This document shows positions 15,534 to 24,058 of a stretch of DNA of 33,848 bases, piece by piece. The stretch's first letter is position 1; the number at the start of each line of letters is the position of its first letter. The notes beneath the pieces were generated by a model. It was given only the letters and a program-made list of their open reading frames with translations, was not told the DNA's origin and made no database searches. A program made the position numbers and the translations under genes. The stretch covers positions 1 through 33,848 of the forward strand of contig DASQUP010000202.1 in NCBI GenBank assembly GCA_035641235.1, given 5' to 3'. The DNA comes from DASQUP01 sp035641235 (GTDB lineage Bacteria > Actinomycetota > CADDZG01 > WHSQ01).

Positions 15534-16502
15534 GTGGAGCACCAGCCGGTCCTCGCCGGAGCCGTTGTCGACATCCTCCGTCCTGCATTGGAAGGCGGGG
15601 GCGTCGTCGTCGACGCCACGCTCGGACGCGCCGGCCATGCACTCCGGCTCCTGGAGGCCGCGCCGGCCGCGGAGCTTGTCGGGGTCGACCGTGACCCCGA
15701 GGCCCTCGAGGCGTCGAGGCTCGTCCTCGATCCGCACCGCCACCGCGTACGGCTGGTCCACGACGACTTCGCGCACCTCGCGGCCGTTCTGGAACGACTC
15801 GGGATTGCGTCGGTTCGCGGAGTCCTACTCGACCTTGGAGTTTCGTCACCCCAGCTTGATGCCGCGCGGCGCGGCTTCAGCTTTAGACACGACGGACCCC
15901 TCGACATGCGAATGGATCCGACCAGACGGCTTACGGCGCATGAGGTGGTGAACGACTACACGGTGCAGGACCTAACGCGCGTGATCAGGGAATACGGCGA
16001 GGAGAGATTCGCCGCGCGCATCGCGCGCGCTATAGATAGAGCGCGACCGGTCGAATCGACTGGGTCTCTTGCCGAAATCGTTAGGGCTGCGATTCCCGCC
16101 GCCACGCGGCGAACGGGTGGCCATCCCGCCCGGCGCACATTCCAGGCCCTGCGTATCGAAGTGAACGACGAATTGGGCGCGCTCGAGACAGTGTTGCCGG
16201 CAGCTGTGGATGCGCTCGAACCGGGTGGTCGAGTCGTCGCGATTTCTTACCACTCCCTTGAGGACCGAAGGGTCAAGAAGTTCTTCGCCGACGAGGCGAA
16301 CGGCTGTACATGTCCTCCGGACTTTCCCGTGTGTACATGCGGAGCAGAGGCGCGCCTTCGCATACTCACACGCCGTCCGGTGCGACCTACTTCGGCCGAC
16401 GTCGCAGGAAACCCGCGCGCCTCCTCGGCGAGGCTTCGCGCAGCGGAGCGGATCCGTGCCGAAAGTGAGCCGGTCCCCGAAGATCAAAGGCAGTCCGCGT
16501 GA
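15534..16502 (+). CDS. rsmH: 16S rRNA (cytosine1402-N4)-methyltransferase RsmH
   Basis: This SAM-dependent enzyme methylates N4 of C1402 in 16S rRNA and is usually the second gene of dcw clusters. The start is the GTG at 15534 (EHQPVLAGAVVDIL), with GAAGGGG upstream; it gives 322 residues, close to the usual length. Motif I reads DATLGRAGH (27-35), an Arg where GGGGH is usual, followed by VGVDRDPEAL. Other family blocks are LLDLGVSSPQLD, GFSFRHDGPLDMRMD, FQALRIEVNDELG and ISYHSLEDRRVKKFF. Near the C-terminus a cluster of Cys (GCTCPPDFPVCTCG) is typical. The stop overlaps ftsL by four bases. Confidence 0.95.
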   Translation: MEHQPVLAGAVVDILRPALEGGGVVVDATLGRAGHALRLLEAAPAAELVGVDRDPEALEASRLVLDPHRHRVRLVHDDFAHLAAVLERLGIASVRGVLLDLGVSSPQLDAARRGFSFRHDGPLDMRMDPTRRLTAHEVVNDYTVQDLTRVIREYGEERFAARIARAIDRARPVESTGSLAEIVRAAIPAATRRTGGHPARRTFQALRIEVNDELGALETVLPAAVDALEPGGRVVAISYHSLEDRRVKKFFADEANGCTCPPDFPVCTCGAEARLRILTRRPVRPTSADVAGNPRASSARLRAAERIRAESEPVPEDQRQSA

Positions 16503-16972
16503 GCACCCGCGCCCCACTCATTCGTGGCCATCGCGCGCAGCGCCCCCACCTTCAGGTGGTGCGGCGGAAATCTCGCAACCTGATGGTGCGCAGCCAGTCG
16601 CGACGCACGGTGCACATAGTGATCATCTCTTCAATCGCCGTGTTCGCAGTCGTCGTGGGAGTGTTGCTCGAGCAGGTTGTCCTCGCCCAGAGCGCATTCA
16701 AGCTGGCTCGCGTCCGCGAGCGGCTCGTGGCTGAGGAACAGAGGCACCAGGACTTGCTCTTAGAAGCTACTCGCCTCGAAGGGTCGGGCCGGATCGAGCG
16801 CTATGCCCGTGAAGTCCTCGGCATGGTGGAGTCGAAACCGCAGAGCACGAACTACCTCATTGCCGACGTCCACCTTCGAGATCCACTGAGGAGTCCCGCC
16901 CGCGGCAAGTCCCGTCAACTTGCCGTCGGCCAGGCGGCCGGCGGCCTGATAAGCGATCGGCTGGGCCCGTGA
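16499..16972 (+). CDS. ftsL: Cell division protein FtsL
   Basis: A 157-residue bitopic membrane protein. The cytoplasmic N-terminus is rich in Arg (about 1-37), one transmembrane helix spans about 38-62, and a coiled coil with leucines follows (about 64-105, LARVRERLVAEEQRHQDLLLEATRL). The extracellular part includes IERYAREVLGMV, a block shared by FtsL-like proteins. FtsL forms a complex with FtsQ and FtsB-type proteins and activates the FtsW-FtsI synthase. The identification rests on topology, the coiled coil and gene order, since FtsL sequences are poorly conserved. GTG start and four-base overlaps on both sides indicate coupled translation. Confidence 0.85.
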   Translation: MSTRAPLIRGHRAQRPHLQVVRRKSRNLMVRSQSRRTVHIVIISSIAVFAVVVGVLLEQVVLAQSAFKLARVRERLVAEEQRHQDLLLEATRLEGSGRIERYAREVLGMVESKPQSTNYLIADVHLRDPLRSPARGKSRQLAVGQAAGGLISDRLGP

Positions 16973-18831
16973 CCCGCTCCCCAGGGAGCCGGGCGCGGAG
17001 GCCGGCTGGTGCGGCGAGACGAACGGGGGCGGGCCATCTGCGGCCGGCCCCTTCTGTCAGACGGGCACCTGCACGAGCGCAGCGAGGTCGCAGCGCCCCT
17101 TCTCGAGCGCCGCGGCGCCTCATAGTCGTATTCGTACTCCTGGCGCTTGCGTTCGGGGGGATTGGAGCACGGCTCGTCATGCTTCAGGTGGTCCAGTACC
17201 CGGAGTTCGCGCGCCTTGCCGCCGCCCAGCGGGAGAGGGACTTCGTGTTGCCACCACATCGCGGAGCGATCTTCGACCGCAATGGCGAGTCGCTCGGTGT
17301 AGCGGTGGAGTTGCAGACGGTTTTCACAGATCCAACCCAGGTGGAGAACGCCTACGAGGCGGCGGCGAAACTCTCGCCCGTACTGCGAATGCCGCGTCGG
17401 CAGCTGGAGGAAACGTTGACGGCCCCGAACCAGTTCCAGTACCTCGCCCGACAGGTCAGCCCCAAGAAGGCTAAGAAAGTGGAAGCGCTCGAGCTGCCGG
17501 GCATCTACGTCAAACCCGAACCGAAACGAATGTATCCCGGTGGCCGACTCGCATCTCAGTTGATCGGTTTCGTGAACATCGACGGCGACGCCCTCGAGGG
17601 AATCGAGCTCCAGTACAACCACCTCTTACGCGGGCGCCCGGGCCGAATGACACTCGAGCAGGATCCCCAGGGCCGTCCGCTCCCTCAAGCGGAGTTCGTG
17701 TACCGCCCGGCACAACCCGGCAAGTCGCTGTATCTCACGATCGACAAAGAGCTGCAGTTAATCACCGAGAATGCTCTACGCGAGGCGATGGCCACCTATC
17801 GCGCGGAAGCAGCTAGTGCGATCGTCATGCGCCCGCGCTCGGGTGAGATCCTCGCGGTCGCGAACATGCCCGATTTCGATCCGAGCAGGTTCTCGAAATC
17901 GTCACCGGGAGAACGACGAAACAGGGCGATTGTCGATAACTACGAGCCGGGCTCCGCCTTCAAGCTGGTCACGGCGTCCGCGGTCCTGGAAGAAGGCATC
18001 TTCAAGCCGCGTTCTGTTTTTTCGGTTCCCGACGAGATCCAGGTCGCCGATCGCGTCATTCACGACTCGCACAGTCATCCCATCGAAGACATGACGATGG
18101 CGGAGATCATCAAGGACTCGTCGAACGTCGGCACGGTGAAACTCGCGATGGAGCTTGGCGCGGACAAACTCGACGAATGGATTCGCCGGTTCGGGTTTGG
18201 CGCCAAGTCGGGCCTGGACTTCCCCGGAGAAGCCGGCGGCATCGTCCTCGATCGCGAGGACTGGTGGGGTTCGAGTATCGGGACGGTGCCCCTGGGGCAG
18301 GGGATCGCGGTTACGCCGCTGCAGATGATGGGTGCCTACTCGGCGATCGCAAACCGAGGCATCGCGGTCGAGCCCAAACTCGTCCATTCGGTAATGGAAT
18401 CGGATGGCGACAGGCAGCCCTCTCCCCACGCCGCCCGGAAGCGGGTCGTGTCGGGCAAAACGGCGCGCCGAATGGTGAAGATACTCACGGATGTCGTGAG
18501 TGAGGGCACCGGCGTCAGGGCACAGATCCCCGGCTACACGGTGGCCGGGAAAACCGGAACCGCCCAGAAGCCACTCTCGACGGGCGGCTACGGAAAGTCG
18601 TACATAGCATCGTTTGTCGGATTCGTCCCCGCTAAGAGACCCGAGATCGCGATCATCGTCACGCTCGACGAACCGCGTCCGATCTGGGGAGGGAGCACCG
18701 CGGCGCCGACATTCAGCGCCATCGGCGCGGAGGCGCTTCGTTATCTCGGGGTTGCCCCCAACACGAACACGGAGCGGGCCGCCGCAGAGATCGAGCAGGA
18801 TGCCGCCGAGCAGCCTCAGCCCTATGACTAG
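16969..18831 (+). CDS. ftsI: Septal peptidoglycan transpeptidase FtsI (PBP2/PBP3 class B)
   Basis: A 620-residue class B penicillin-binding protein that cross-links septal peptidoglycan together with FtsW. The N-terminal cytoplasmic tail is strongly Arg/Ala/Pro-rich for about 50 residues, followed by one transmembrane helix (LIVVFVLLALAFGGIGARLV). The pedestal domain includes HRGAIFDRNGESL. The transpeptidase domain has the active-site Ser329 in GSAFK (SxxK), SSN at 384-386 and KTG at 528-530. The tail after the domain is short and acidic, and there are no PASTA repeats. It starts at a GTG overlapping ftsL by four bases and ends eight bases inside murE. Confidence 0.95.
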   Translation: MTRSPGSRARRPAGAARRTGAGHLRPAPSVRRAPARAQRGRSAPSRAPRRLIVVFVLLALAFGGIGARLVMLQVVQYPEFARLAAAQRERDFVLPPHRGAIFDRNGESLGVAVELQTVFTDPTQVENAYEAAAKLSPVLRMPRRQLEETLTAPNQFQYLARQVSPKKAKKVEALELPGIYVKPEPKRMYPGGRLASQLIGFVNIDGDALEGIELQYNHLLRGRPGRMTLEQDPQGRPLPQAEFVYRPAQPGKSLYLTIDKELQLITENALREAMATYRAEAASAIVMRPRSGEILAVANMPDFDPSRFSKSSPGERRNRAIVDNYEPGSAFKLVTASAVLEEGIFKPRSVFSVPDEIQVADRVIHDSHSHPIEDMTMAEIIKDSSNVGTVKLAMELGADKLDEWIRRFGFGAKSGLDFPGEAGGIVLDREDWWGSSIGTVPLGQGIAVTPLQMMGAYSAIANRGIAVEPKLVHSVMESDGDRQPSPHAARKRVVSGKTARRMVKILTDVVSEGTGVRAQIPGYTVAGKTGTAQKPLSTGGYGKSYIASFVGFVPAKRPEIAIIVTLDEPRPIWGGSTAAPTFSAIGAEALRYLGVAPNTNTERAAAEIEQDAAEQPQPYD

Positions 18832-20356
18832 CGCGCCCCACACCCTCGGGCCGAGCACTAGCATCCTTCGGATGCAAGTCCCAGGCCCACGCAAACTCGA
18901 AGAACTGGCTGCTGCGGCCGGCGACGTGTTGATCCGTATCGACGGAGACCGCACAAGGACCGTCTCGGGGCTCTCCTTCGACTCGCGCCGCGTCGAATCC
19001 GGCGATCTCTTCTTCTGTGTGCCGGGGACGCTTACAGACGGACATCTCTTCACGGATGCCGCAGCCGCCGCCGGAGCGGCCGCACTGTGTGTCGAGCGAC
19101 CCACGAGGTCTCACCTCCCACAGATCGTCGTCGGCGACGCCCGCCGGGCGATGGCCAGGATCGCCGCCGAGTGGTTCGGCCATCCGGCGGACGACCTCCT
19201 GTCTCTCGCCGTTACGGGGACCAACGGCAAGACGACCGCCGCCTATTTACTGGAGTCGGTACTGCGCGAAGCCGGGCGAACGCCCGGTCTGATCGGGACG
19301 ATCGAGACTCGTCTCCCCACAGGCTCTCGACCCGGCGTCCGCACCACTCCGGAATCGCTCGATCTCCAACAGTTGCTGGCGGAGCTGAAGAGCGAAGGAG
19401 GGGACTCGGTTGCGATGGAGGTGACGTCGCACGCGCTTGCCCTTCATCGAGTCGAAGGGCTTCGGTTCGATGCCGCAGCGTTCACAAACCTGTCGCAGGA
19501 CCATCTCGACTTCCACAAGTCCATGAAGGACTACGGAAACGCCAAGCTGTCTTTGTTCACGCAGGAGCGAGCCGTGCGTGGCGCCGTGAACATAGACGAC
19601 GCATTCGGGCGAACGATCCTCGAGACGACCGACATTCCGTGCCTGTCCTTCGGTACTTCGAGCAGAGCGGACGTTCGCGCGACGGACATCCACCTTGGAC
19701 CGCACGGCAGCACCTTTTCCGTGCGGACACCCGCCGGGCAGCTCCGCATCTCGACGCACCTTGTCGGGGCCTTCAACGTCTCGAATTGCCTCGCAACCAT
19801 TGCGACCGCCGTGGCCGCAGAGATCGATCTCGGTGCTGCCGAGCAGGGCATCAATTCCTTGATTGCCGTTCCCGGGAGGTTCGAGTCCGTCACGGCGGGT
19901 CAACCGTTCGCGGTCGTCGTCGACTACGCGCACACACCGGACTCGTTGGACAACGTCTTGCGATCGGCGCGTGAGTTGGTCTCGGCGCGCAGCGGGCGCG
20001 TCGTTGTCGTGTTCGGATGCGGGGGCGACCGTGACCGGGGCAAAAGGCCGCTGATGGGTGCGGCTGCCGCCCGGCTCGCCGACTACGTCGTCGTCACGTC
20101 CGACAATCCCCGCACAGAAGATCCTCAGTCCATCATCGACGAGATCGTCGTGGGGGTGATGCAGGAAAGAGCCTCGGGTCCGGACGTTGTCGAAGTGGAC
20201 CGGCGGACTGCGATCCAGGATGCACTGTTGCAGGCGCGCCCAGACGACATCGTGGTTGTTGCCGGCAAGGGTCACGAGACAGGTCAACAGTTCGCCGACC
20301 ACACCATCCCCTTCGACGACCGCGTTGTTGTGCGCGAGACCCTCGGCGATTCATGA
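18824..20356 (+). CDS. murE: UDP-N-acetylmuramoyl-tripeptide synthetase MurE
   Basis: Adds the third amino acid of the peptidoglycan stem peptide. It has the Mur ligase N-terminal domain (LSFDSRRVESGDLFFCVPG), ATP loop GTNGKTT (132-138), a central domain with EVTSHALALHRVEG and FTNLSQDHLDFHKSM, and a C-terminal domain with DNPR (427-430) followed by TEDP. DNPR marks meso-diaminopimelate specificity, so the organism probably has A1gamma-type peptidoglycan. The ATG at 18824, overlapping ftsI by eight bases, gives 510 residues; ATGs at 18800 and 18872 are alternatives. The downstream neighbour is mraY, with no murF between them, which is unusual. Confidence 0.94.
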   Translation: MTSAPHTLGPSTSILRMQVPGPRKLEELAAAAGDVLIRIDGDRTRTVSGLSFDSRRVESGDLFFCVPGTLTDGHLFTDAAAAAGAAALCVERPTRSHLPQIVVGDARRAMARIAAEWFGHPADDLLSLAVTGTNGKTTAAYLLESVLREAGRTPGLIGTIETRLPTGSRPGVRTTPESLDLQQLLAELKSEGGDSVAMEVTSHALALHRVEGLRFDAAAFTNLSQDHLDFHKSMKDYGNAKLSLFTQERAVRGAVNIDDAFGRTILETTDIPCLSFGTSSRADVRATDIHLGPHGSTFSVRTPAGQLRISTHLVGAFNVSNCLATIATAVAAEIDLGAAEQGINSLIAVPGRFESVTAGQPFAVVVDYAHTPDSLDNVLRSARELVSARSGRVVVVFGCGGDRDRGKRPLMGAAAARLADYVVVTSDNPRTEDPQSIIDEIVVGVMQERASGPDVVEVDRRTAIQDALLQARPDDIVVVAGKGHETGQQFADHTIPFDDRVVVRETLGDS

Positions 20357-21396
20357 TCAGCATCCTCATCGCCCTCGTCGTGGGTCTTTCGGTGACGCTG
20401 TTCGGCACGCCGCTTGCGATCAGGTTGTTCCGCAGTCGGGGTTGGGGTCAGATGATCCGCGAAGAGGGCCCGAAGGCTCACTACGAAAAGCGCGGAACGC
20501 CGACGATGGGTGGCCTTGTGATCCTCGTCGGTGCACTGCTCGGATACCTGCTCGGGCACTTCGGCCGGGAGGGTCCTATCGGATTTAGGGACAGTGGCGT
20601 GCTGGCAATCGCCACGATGATCGCGCTGGGAACGCTGGGATTCATCGACGACTTCATAAAGATTCGGAACGCGCGCAACCTCGGACTTCAGGCGCGCACC
20701 AAGATCCTCGGCCAGACCGTAATCGCCCTCGTCTTTGCCTTCTTCGCCGTAAGAATCGTCGATGTCGGAACCGATCTCTCGTACTTCAGGTCGACGGCAC
20801 TGGACCTCGGCGTCCTGTTCTTCATATGGGCTTTCCTCATGATCGCCTTTGCTTCGAATGCGGTGAACCTTACCGACGGGCTCGATGGCCTCGCAGTCGG
20901 CTCTGCAGTCCAGGTGTTCGGTGCATTCATCGTTATCGCCTTCTGGATATTCCGAAACCCGGTTTTCTACGATGTCGGGGTGACGGGCTCTGATCCGTTC
21001 GACCTCGCCATCGTTGCATCGGCTCTAACCGGAGCGTGCGCTGGTTTCTTGTGGTGGAATACCGCGCCGGCCAAGATCTTCATGGGCGACACGGGATCGC
21101 TGATGCTCGGCGGCATGATGGCCATCCTGGCAATCCTGCTGAACACTCAGCTGCTGCTGTTCGTCATGGGCGGGCTGTACGTCGTTGAGGCCCTCTCGGT
21201 GATCATCCAGGTGGGAGTCTTCAAGCGCACCGGCCGGCGCCCATTCTTGATGGCTCCCATCCACCATCACTTCGAGCTTTCGGGATGGCCGGAGTTCACA
21301 GTGATAGTTCGCTTCTGGGTGCTGTCGGGAATGTCTGTCGCGTTCGGGATCGGACTCTTCTATGCGGACTTCCTCGGCAAGGGGGGTCTTCCGTGA
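20353..21396 (+). CDS. mraY: Phospho-N-acetylmuramoyl-pentapeptide transferase MraY
   Basis: A 347-residue polytopic membrane enzyme, about ten transmembrane helices, that transfers phospho-MurNAc-pentapeptide to undecaprenyl phosphate and makes lipid I. Diagnostic blocks are AHYEKRGTPTMGGL near the N-terminus, the Asp pair in GFIDDFIKI, NLTDGLDGLAVG, the metal-binding region KIFMGDTGSLMLGG, and the His motif PIHHHFELSGWPE. It starts with an ATG that overlaps the murE stop (ATGA), and its own stop overlaps murD (GTGA). Complete and of normal length. Confidence 0.96.
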   Translation: MISILIALVVGLSVTLFGTPLAIRLFRSRGWGQMIREEGPKAHYEKRGTPTMGGLVILVGALLGYLLGHFGREGPIGFRDSGVLAIATMIALGTLGFIDDFIKIRNARNLGLQARTKILGQTVIALVFAFFAVRIVDVGTDLSYFRSTALDLGVLFFIWAFLMIAFASNAVNLTDGLDGLAVGSAVQVFGAFIVIAFWIFRNPVFYDVGVTGSDPFDLAIVASALTGACAGFLWWNTAPAKIFMGDTGSLMLGGMMAILAILLNTQLLLFVMGGLYVVEALSVIIQVGVFKRTGRRPFLMAPIHHHFELSGWPEFTVIVRFWVLSGMSVAFGIGLFYADFLGKGGLP

Positions 21397-22751
21397 GCGA
21401 GTTCGCCCACAAGCGCGTCATCGTTGTGGGGCTCGGCATCAGCGGATTTTCTGCAGCGCGCGCCCTGCTGTCCCTCGGCGCGCGCGTTCGGGTCACCGAG
21501 TCCTCAACAGCACCGGAGATCGACGAACGTGCGGTTGCGCTGAGCGATGAGGGCGCCGAAGTAGAGACCGGGGGACACGACCTCGGCCGTTTGGAAGGTG
21601 ATCTGGCGGTGGTGAGTCCCGGTATCCCGCCGCAGGCACCGGTTATCCGAGCTCTCGAGCAGTCGGGCGTTCAGCTCATAAGCGAAGTTGAGCTGGCATA
21701 TCGGTTGGCCACGTGCGAGTTCCTCGCTGTAACCGGGACCAATGGGAAGACAACGACAACCTCTCTTCTCGCGCAGATTCTGGAGGAGGGTGGCATTCGA
21801 GTGATGGCGGCCGGGAATATCGGAACTCCTCTCGTAGACGCAGTGCGAGGCATGGGACCCGGCGATGCGATCGCGCTGGAAGTCTCGAGCTTTCAACTCG
21901 AGAAGATCGAACGCTTTCGACCGAAGGTGGCGGTGCTCCTCAACGTGGCCGAGGATCACACCGACTGGCACGGATCCTTTGATTCATATGCCTCCGCTAA
22001 GGCAAGGATCCTGATGAACCAAACGACCGACGACGTGTTCGTCGTCAACGGTGATGACTCTCTCGCCATGGAGATCGCTCGCGGCGCGCCCGGTCGCGTA
22101 GTTCCGTTTTCGGCGACGCGGCTTCCGGAGGATGGGATCGGTGTGTTGGATGGATATCTCTTTTACCGGGGCCGGCGCGTGCTATCGGTGGACGAAGTTC
22201 CGCTTCCCGGAATCGCGGGGCTGGAGGATGTCTCTGCTGCAGCCGCCGCTGCAATGGAGTACGGAGTCGAACCGGAAGCGGTCGTGAGGGCGGCGAAAAG
22301 TTTCCGGCCACTCCACCACCGCTTGGAGATCCTGGCCGAGGCGGGGGGCGTCACGTACATCAACGACTCGAAGGCAACGAACCCGCACGCGACGTTGACC
22401 GCGGTACGAAGTCTTTCCGACGTCGTTTTGATCGCCGGCGGCAGAAGCAAGGGGATCGACCTGACTCCTCTCGCCGGAACGGTTCCCCCCGTTGTGGCCG
22501 TTGTGGCGCTCGGGGAGGCCGCTGAGGAACTCGAAGCCATATTCGATCCTCTGGTTCCCGTCACGCGCGTCCAAACGATGTCAGAGGCCGTCGATGTCGC
22601 ACGCACCTACGCAAAGCGCGCAGGATCCGTCTTGCTCTCACCGGGTTGTGCGAGCCTAGACATGTTCAAGAACTATGCGCAGCGCGGTGAGGCCTTCGAG
22701 CACGCCGTTCGTGCAGCGATTGCACGGGCGGGATCAAGGCGGGAGGAATAG
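21393..22751 (+). CDS. murD: UDP-N-acetylmuramoylalanine-D-glutamate ligase MurD
   Basis: Adds D-glutamate to UDP-MurNAc-L-Ala. The start is the GTG at 21393, overlapping mraY by four bases, which gives 452 residues; the upstream extension of the frame runs back inside mraY and is rejected. The N-terminal domain has a Rossmann-like VIVVGLGISGFSAARAL. The ATP loop is GTNGKTTTT (115-123), with LEVSSFQLEKIERFRP and LLNVAEDHTDWHGSFDSY in the central domain. The C-terminal domain has LHHRLEILAEAGGVTYINDS, the MurD hallmark, then KATNPHATLTA. All parts are intact. It is followed with one base of overlap (TAGTG) by ftsW. Confidence 0.95.
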   Translation: MSEFAHKRVIVVGLGISGFSAARALLSLGARVRVTESSTAPEIDERAVALSDEGAEVETGGHDLGRLEGDLAVVSPGIPPQAPVIRALEQSGVQLISEVELAYRLATCEFLAVTGTNGKTTTTSLLAQILEEGGIRVMAAGNIGTPLVDAVRGMGPGDAIALEVSSFQLEKIERFRPKVAVLLNVAEDHTDWHGSFDSYASAKARILMNQTTDDVFVVNGDDSLAMEIARGAPGRVVPFSATRLPEDGIGVLDGYLFYRGRRVLSVDEVPLPGIAGLEDVSAAAAAAMEYGVEPEAVVRAAKSFRPLHHRLEILAEAGGVTYINDSKATNPHATLTAVRSLSDVVLIAGGRSKGIDLTPLAGTVPPVVAVVALGEAAEELEAIFDPLVPVTRVQTMSEAVDVARTYAKRAGSVLLSPGCASLDMFKNYAQRGEAFEHAVRAAIARAGSRREE

Positions 22752-24058
22752 TGGCAAGCAGCAACGTCGCGGTGAGAAGCGCGCGGCGCGCGACCGATCC
22801 AAAGGCGCGCGCAACTAGGGGACAGCTCCGGCCGGGGCACCCCGCGGTGCTTCTGTCTATAGCCGTGGGCAGCCTGCTGCTCCTGGGTCTCATCATGATT
22901 CTCTCGGCGAGCTCGGTCTCCGCTTTCGCCACGTACGGTTCCTCGTTCCTTTTCTTCCAGCGCCAGTTGATGTGGGCTCTGGTAGGGCTGCTCTGTTTTG
23001 TCTTCTTCGCGCGGCTGGACTATCACCGGCTCCGCGGCTTCGGCTACGTCCTGTTTCCAGTCGTGATTGGACTTCTGTTCGCGGTACTAATACCGGGTGT
23101 CGGAGTCGTTAGCGGAGGCAGCGCTCGATGGATCAGCCTCGGCCTCTTTTCCTTCCAGCCCTCGGAGATCGCAAAGTTGGCGCTCGTGTTGTTCGCGGCA
23201 GATGTTTTCTCGCGCAAGGACGAAAGCACTTTCGATTCGTTCTCCCACACCGCGTTACCTCTGATCCCGGCGCTTGGGATCCTCGCCGTATTGGTCCTCT
23301 TGCAGCCGGACCTGGGGACCACACTAGTGATCGGAAGCATCGGCATCGGGGTGCTGTTCGTCGCCGGCGCGCCGATCAGCTTCCTTTCACCGATAGCCAT
23401 GACGGGTGCGGCAATCACGACGGTAGCCGCTCTGGCGGAGCCCTACCGGCGGGCGCGCATCTTCGCGTTCCTCAATCCGTGGGCGGACCCTTTCAATACC
23501 GGCTACCAAACGATTCAGTCGCTGATAGCTGTGGGATCAGGCGGGTGGCTGGGAGTGGGACTCGGCGCCAGCCGCCAGAAGTGGCTTTACGTGCCGAATG
23601 CTCACACCGATTTCATCTACGCGATCCTGGCGGAGGAAACCGGCTTACTCGGAACGTTTGTCGTGCTCGGCCTTTTTGCCTTCCTGACGTACATGGGGAT
23701 ACGGACGGCGCGAAGGGCGCCGGATCGCTTCGGTACGCTGCTTGCCGCCGGTATTACCATTTGGATCGCATTGCAGGCGCTGGTGAATATCGGAGCAGTC
23801 ATCGCCGCCCTGCCGATCACCGGTGTTCCGCTTCCGCTCGTGTCGTTTGGAGGCACGTCGCTGGTAGTCGTGCTGGTTGCGGTCGGCATCCTCGTGAATA
23901 TTGCCTATCAGTCAGAGAGCGGCCGGCCGCAGGCCCGCACCAGGGCACAAAAGCCTGGCCGGAGGGCCGAAGGGCCCACGTCGCGCGCCCGGACACGCAC
24001 TACGGCGCGCCGCGCGAGACCCGCTCGTTCCACAACCCGACCGGGGCGCCGGCGGTGA
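22751..24058 (+). CDS. ftsW: Septal peptidoglycan glycosyltransferase FtsW
   Basis: A SEDS-family polymerase that works with FtsI to polymerise lipid II at the septum. It has about ten transmembrane helices, with SEDS landmarks GGSARWISLGLFSFQPSEIAKLALV, LQPDLGTTLV, NAHTDFIYAILAEETGL and GVPLPLVSFGGTSLVVVLVAVG. After the last helix the protein ends in a cytoplasmic tail of about 45 residues made almost only of Arg, Ala, Thr, Pro and Ser. In mycobacteria the FtsW tail contacts the FtsZ tail; the acidic end of FtsZ here would fit such contact, but this is inferred. GTG start; overlaps murG by four bases. Confidence 0.95.
   Translation: MASSNVAVRSARRATDPKARATRGQLRPGHPAVLLSIAVGSLLLLGLIMILSASSVSAFATYGSSFLFFQRQLMWALVGLLCFVFFARLDYHRLRGFGYVLFPVVIGLLFAVLIPGVGVVSGGSARWISLGLFSFQPSEIAKLALVLFAADVFSRKDESTFDSFSHTALPLIPALGILAVLVLLQPDLGTTLVIGSIGIGVLFVAGAPISFLSPIAMTGAAITTVAALAEPYRRARIFAFLNPWADPFNTGYQTIQSLIAVGSGGWLGVGLGASRQKWLYVPNAHTDFIYAILAEETGLLGTFVVLGLFAFLTYMGIRTARRAPDRFGTLLAAGITIWIALQALVNIGAVIAALPITGVPLPLVSFGGTSLVVVLVAVGILVNIAYQSESGRPQARTRAQKPGRRAEGPTSRARTRTTARRARPARSTTRPGRRR

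Noticed and set aside
23128..24054. Long N-terminal extension of murG inside ftsW
   Set aside because: ftsW is clearly coded in the other frame, and MurG homology begins exactly at the GTG at 24055.
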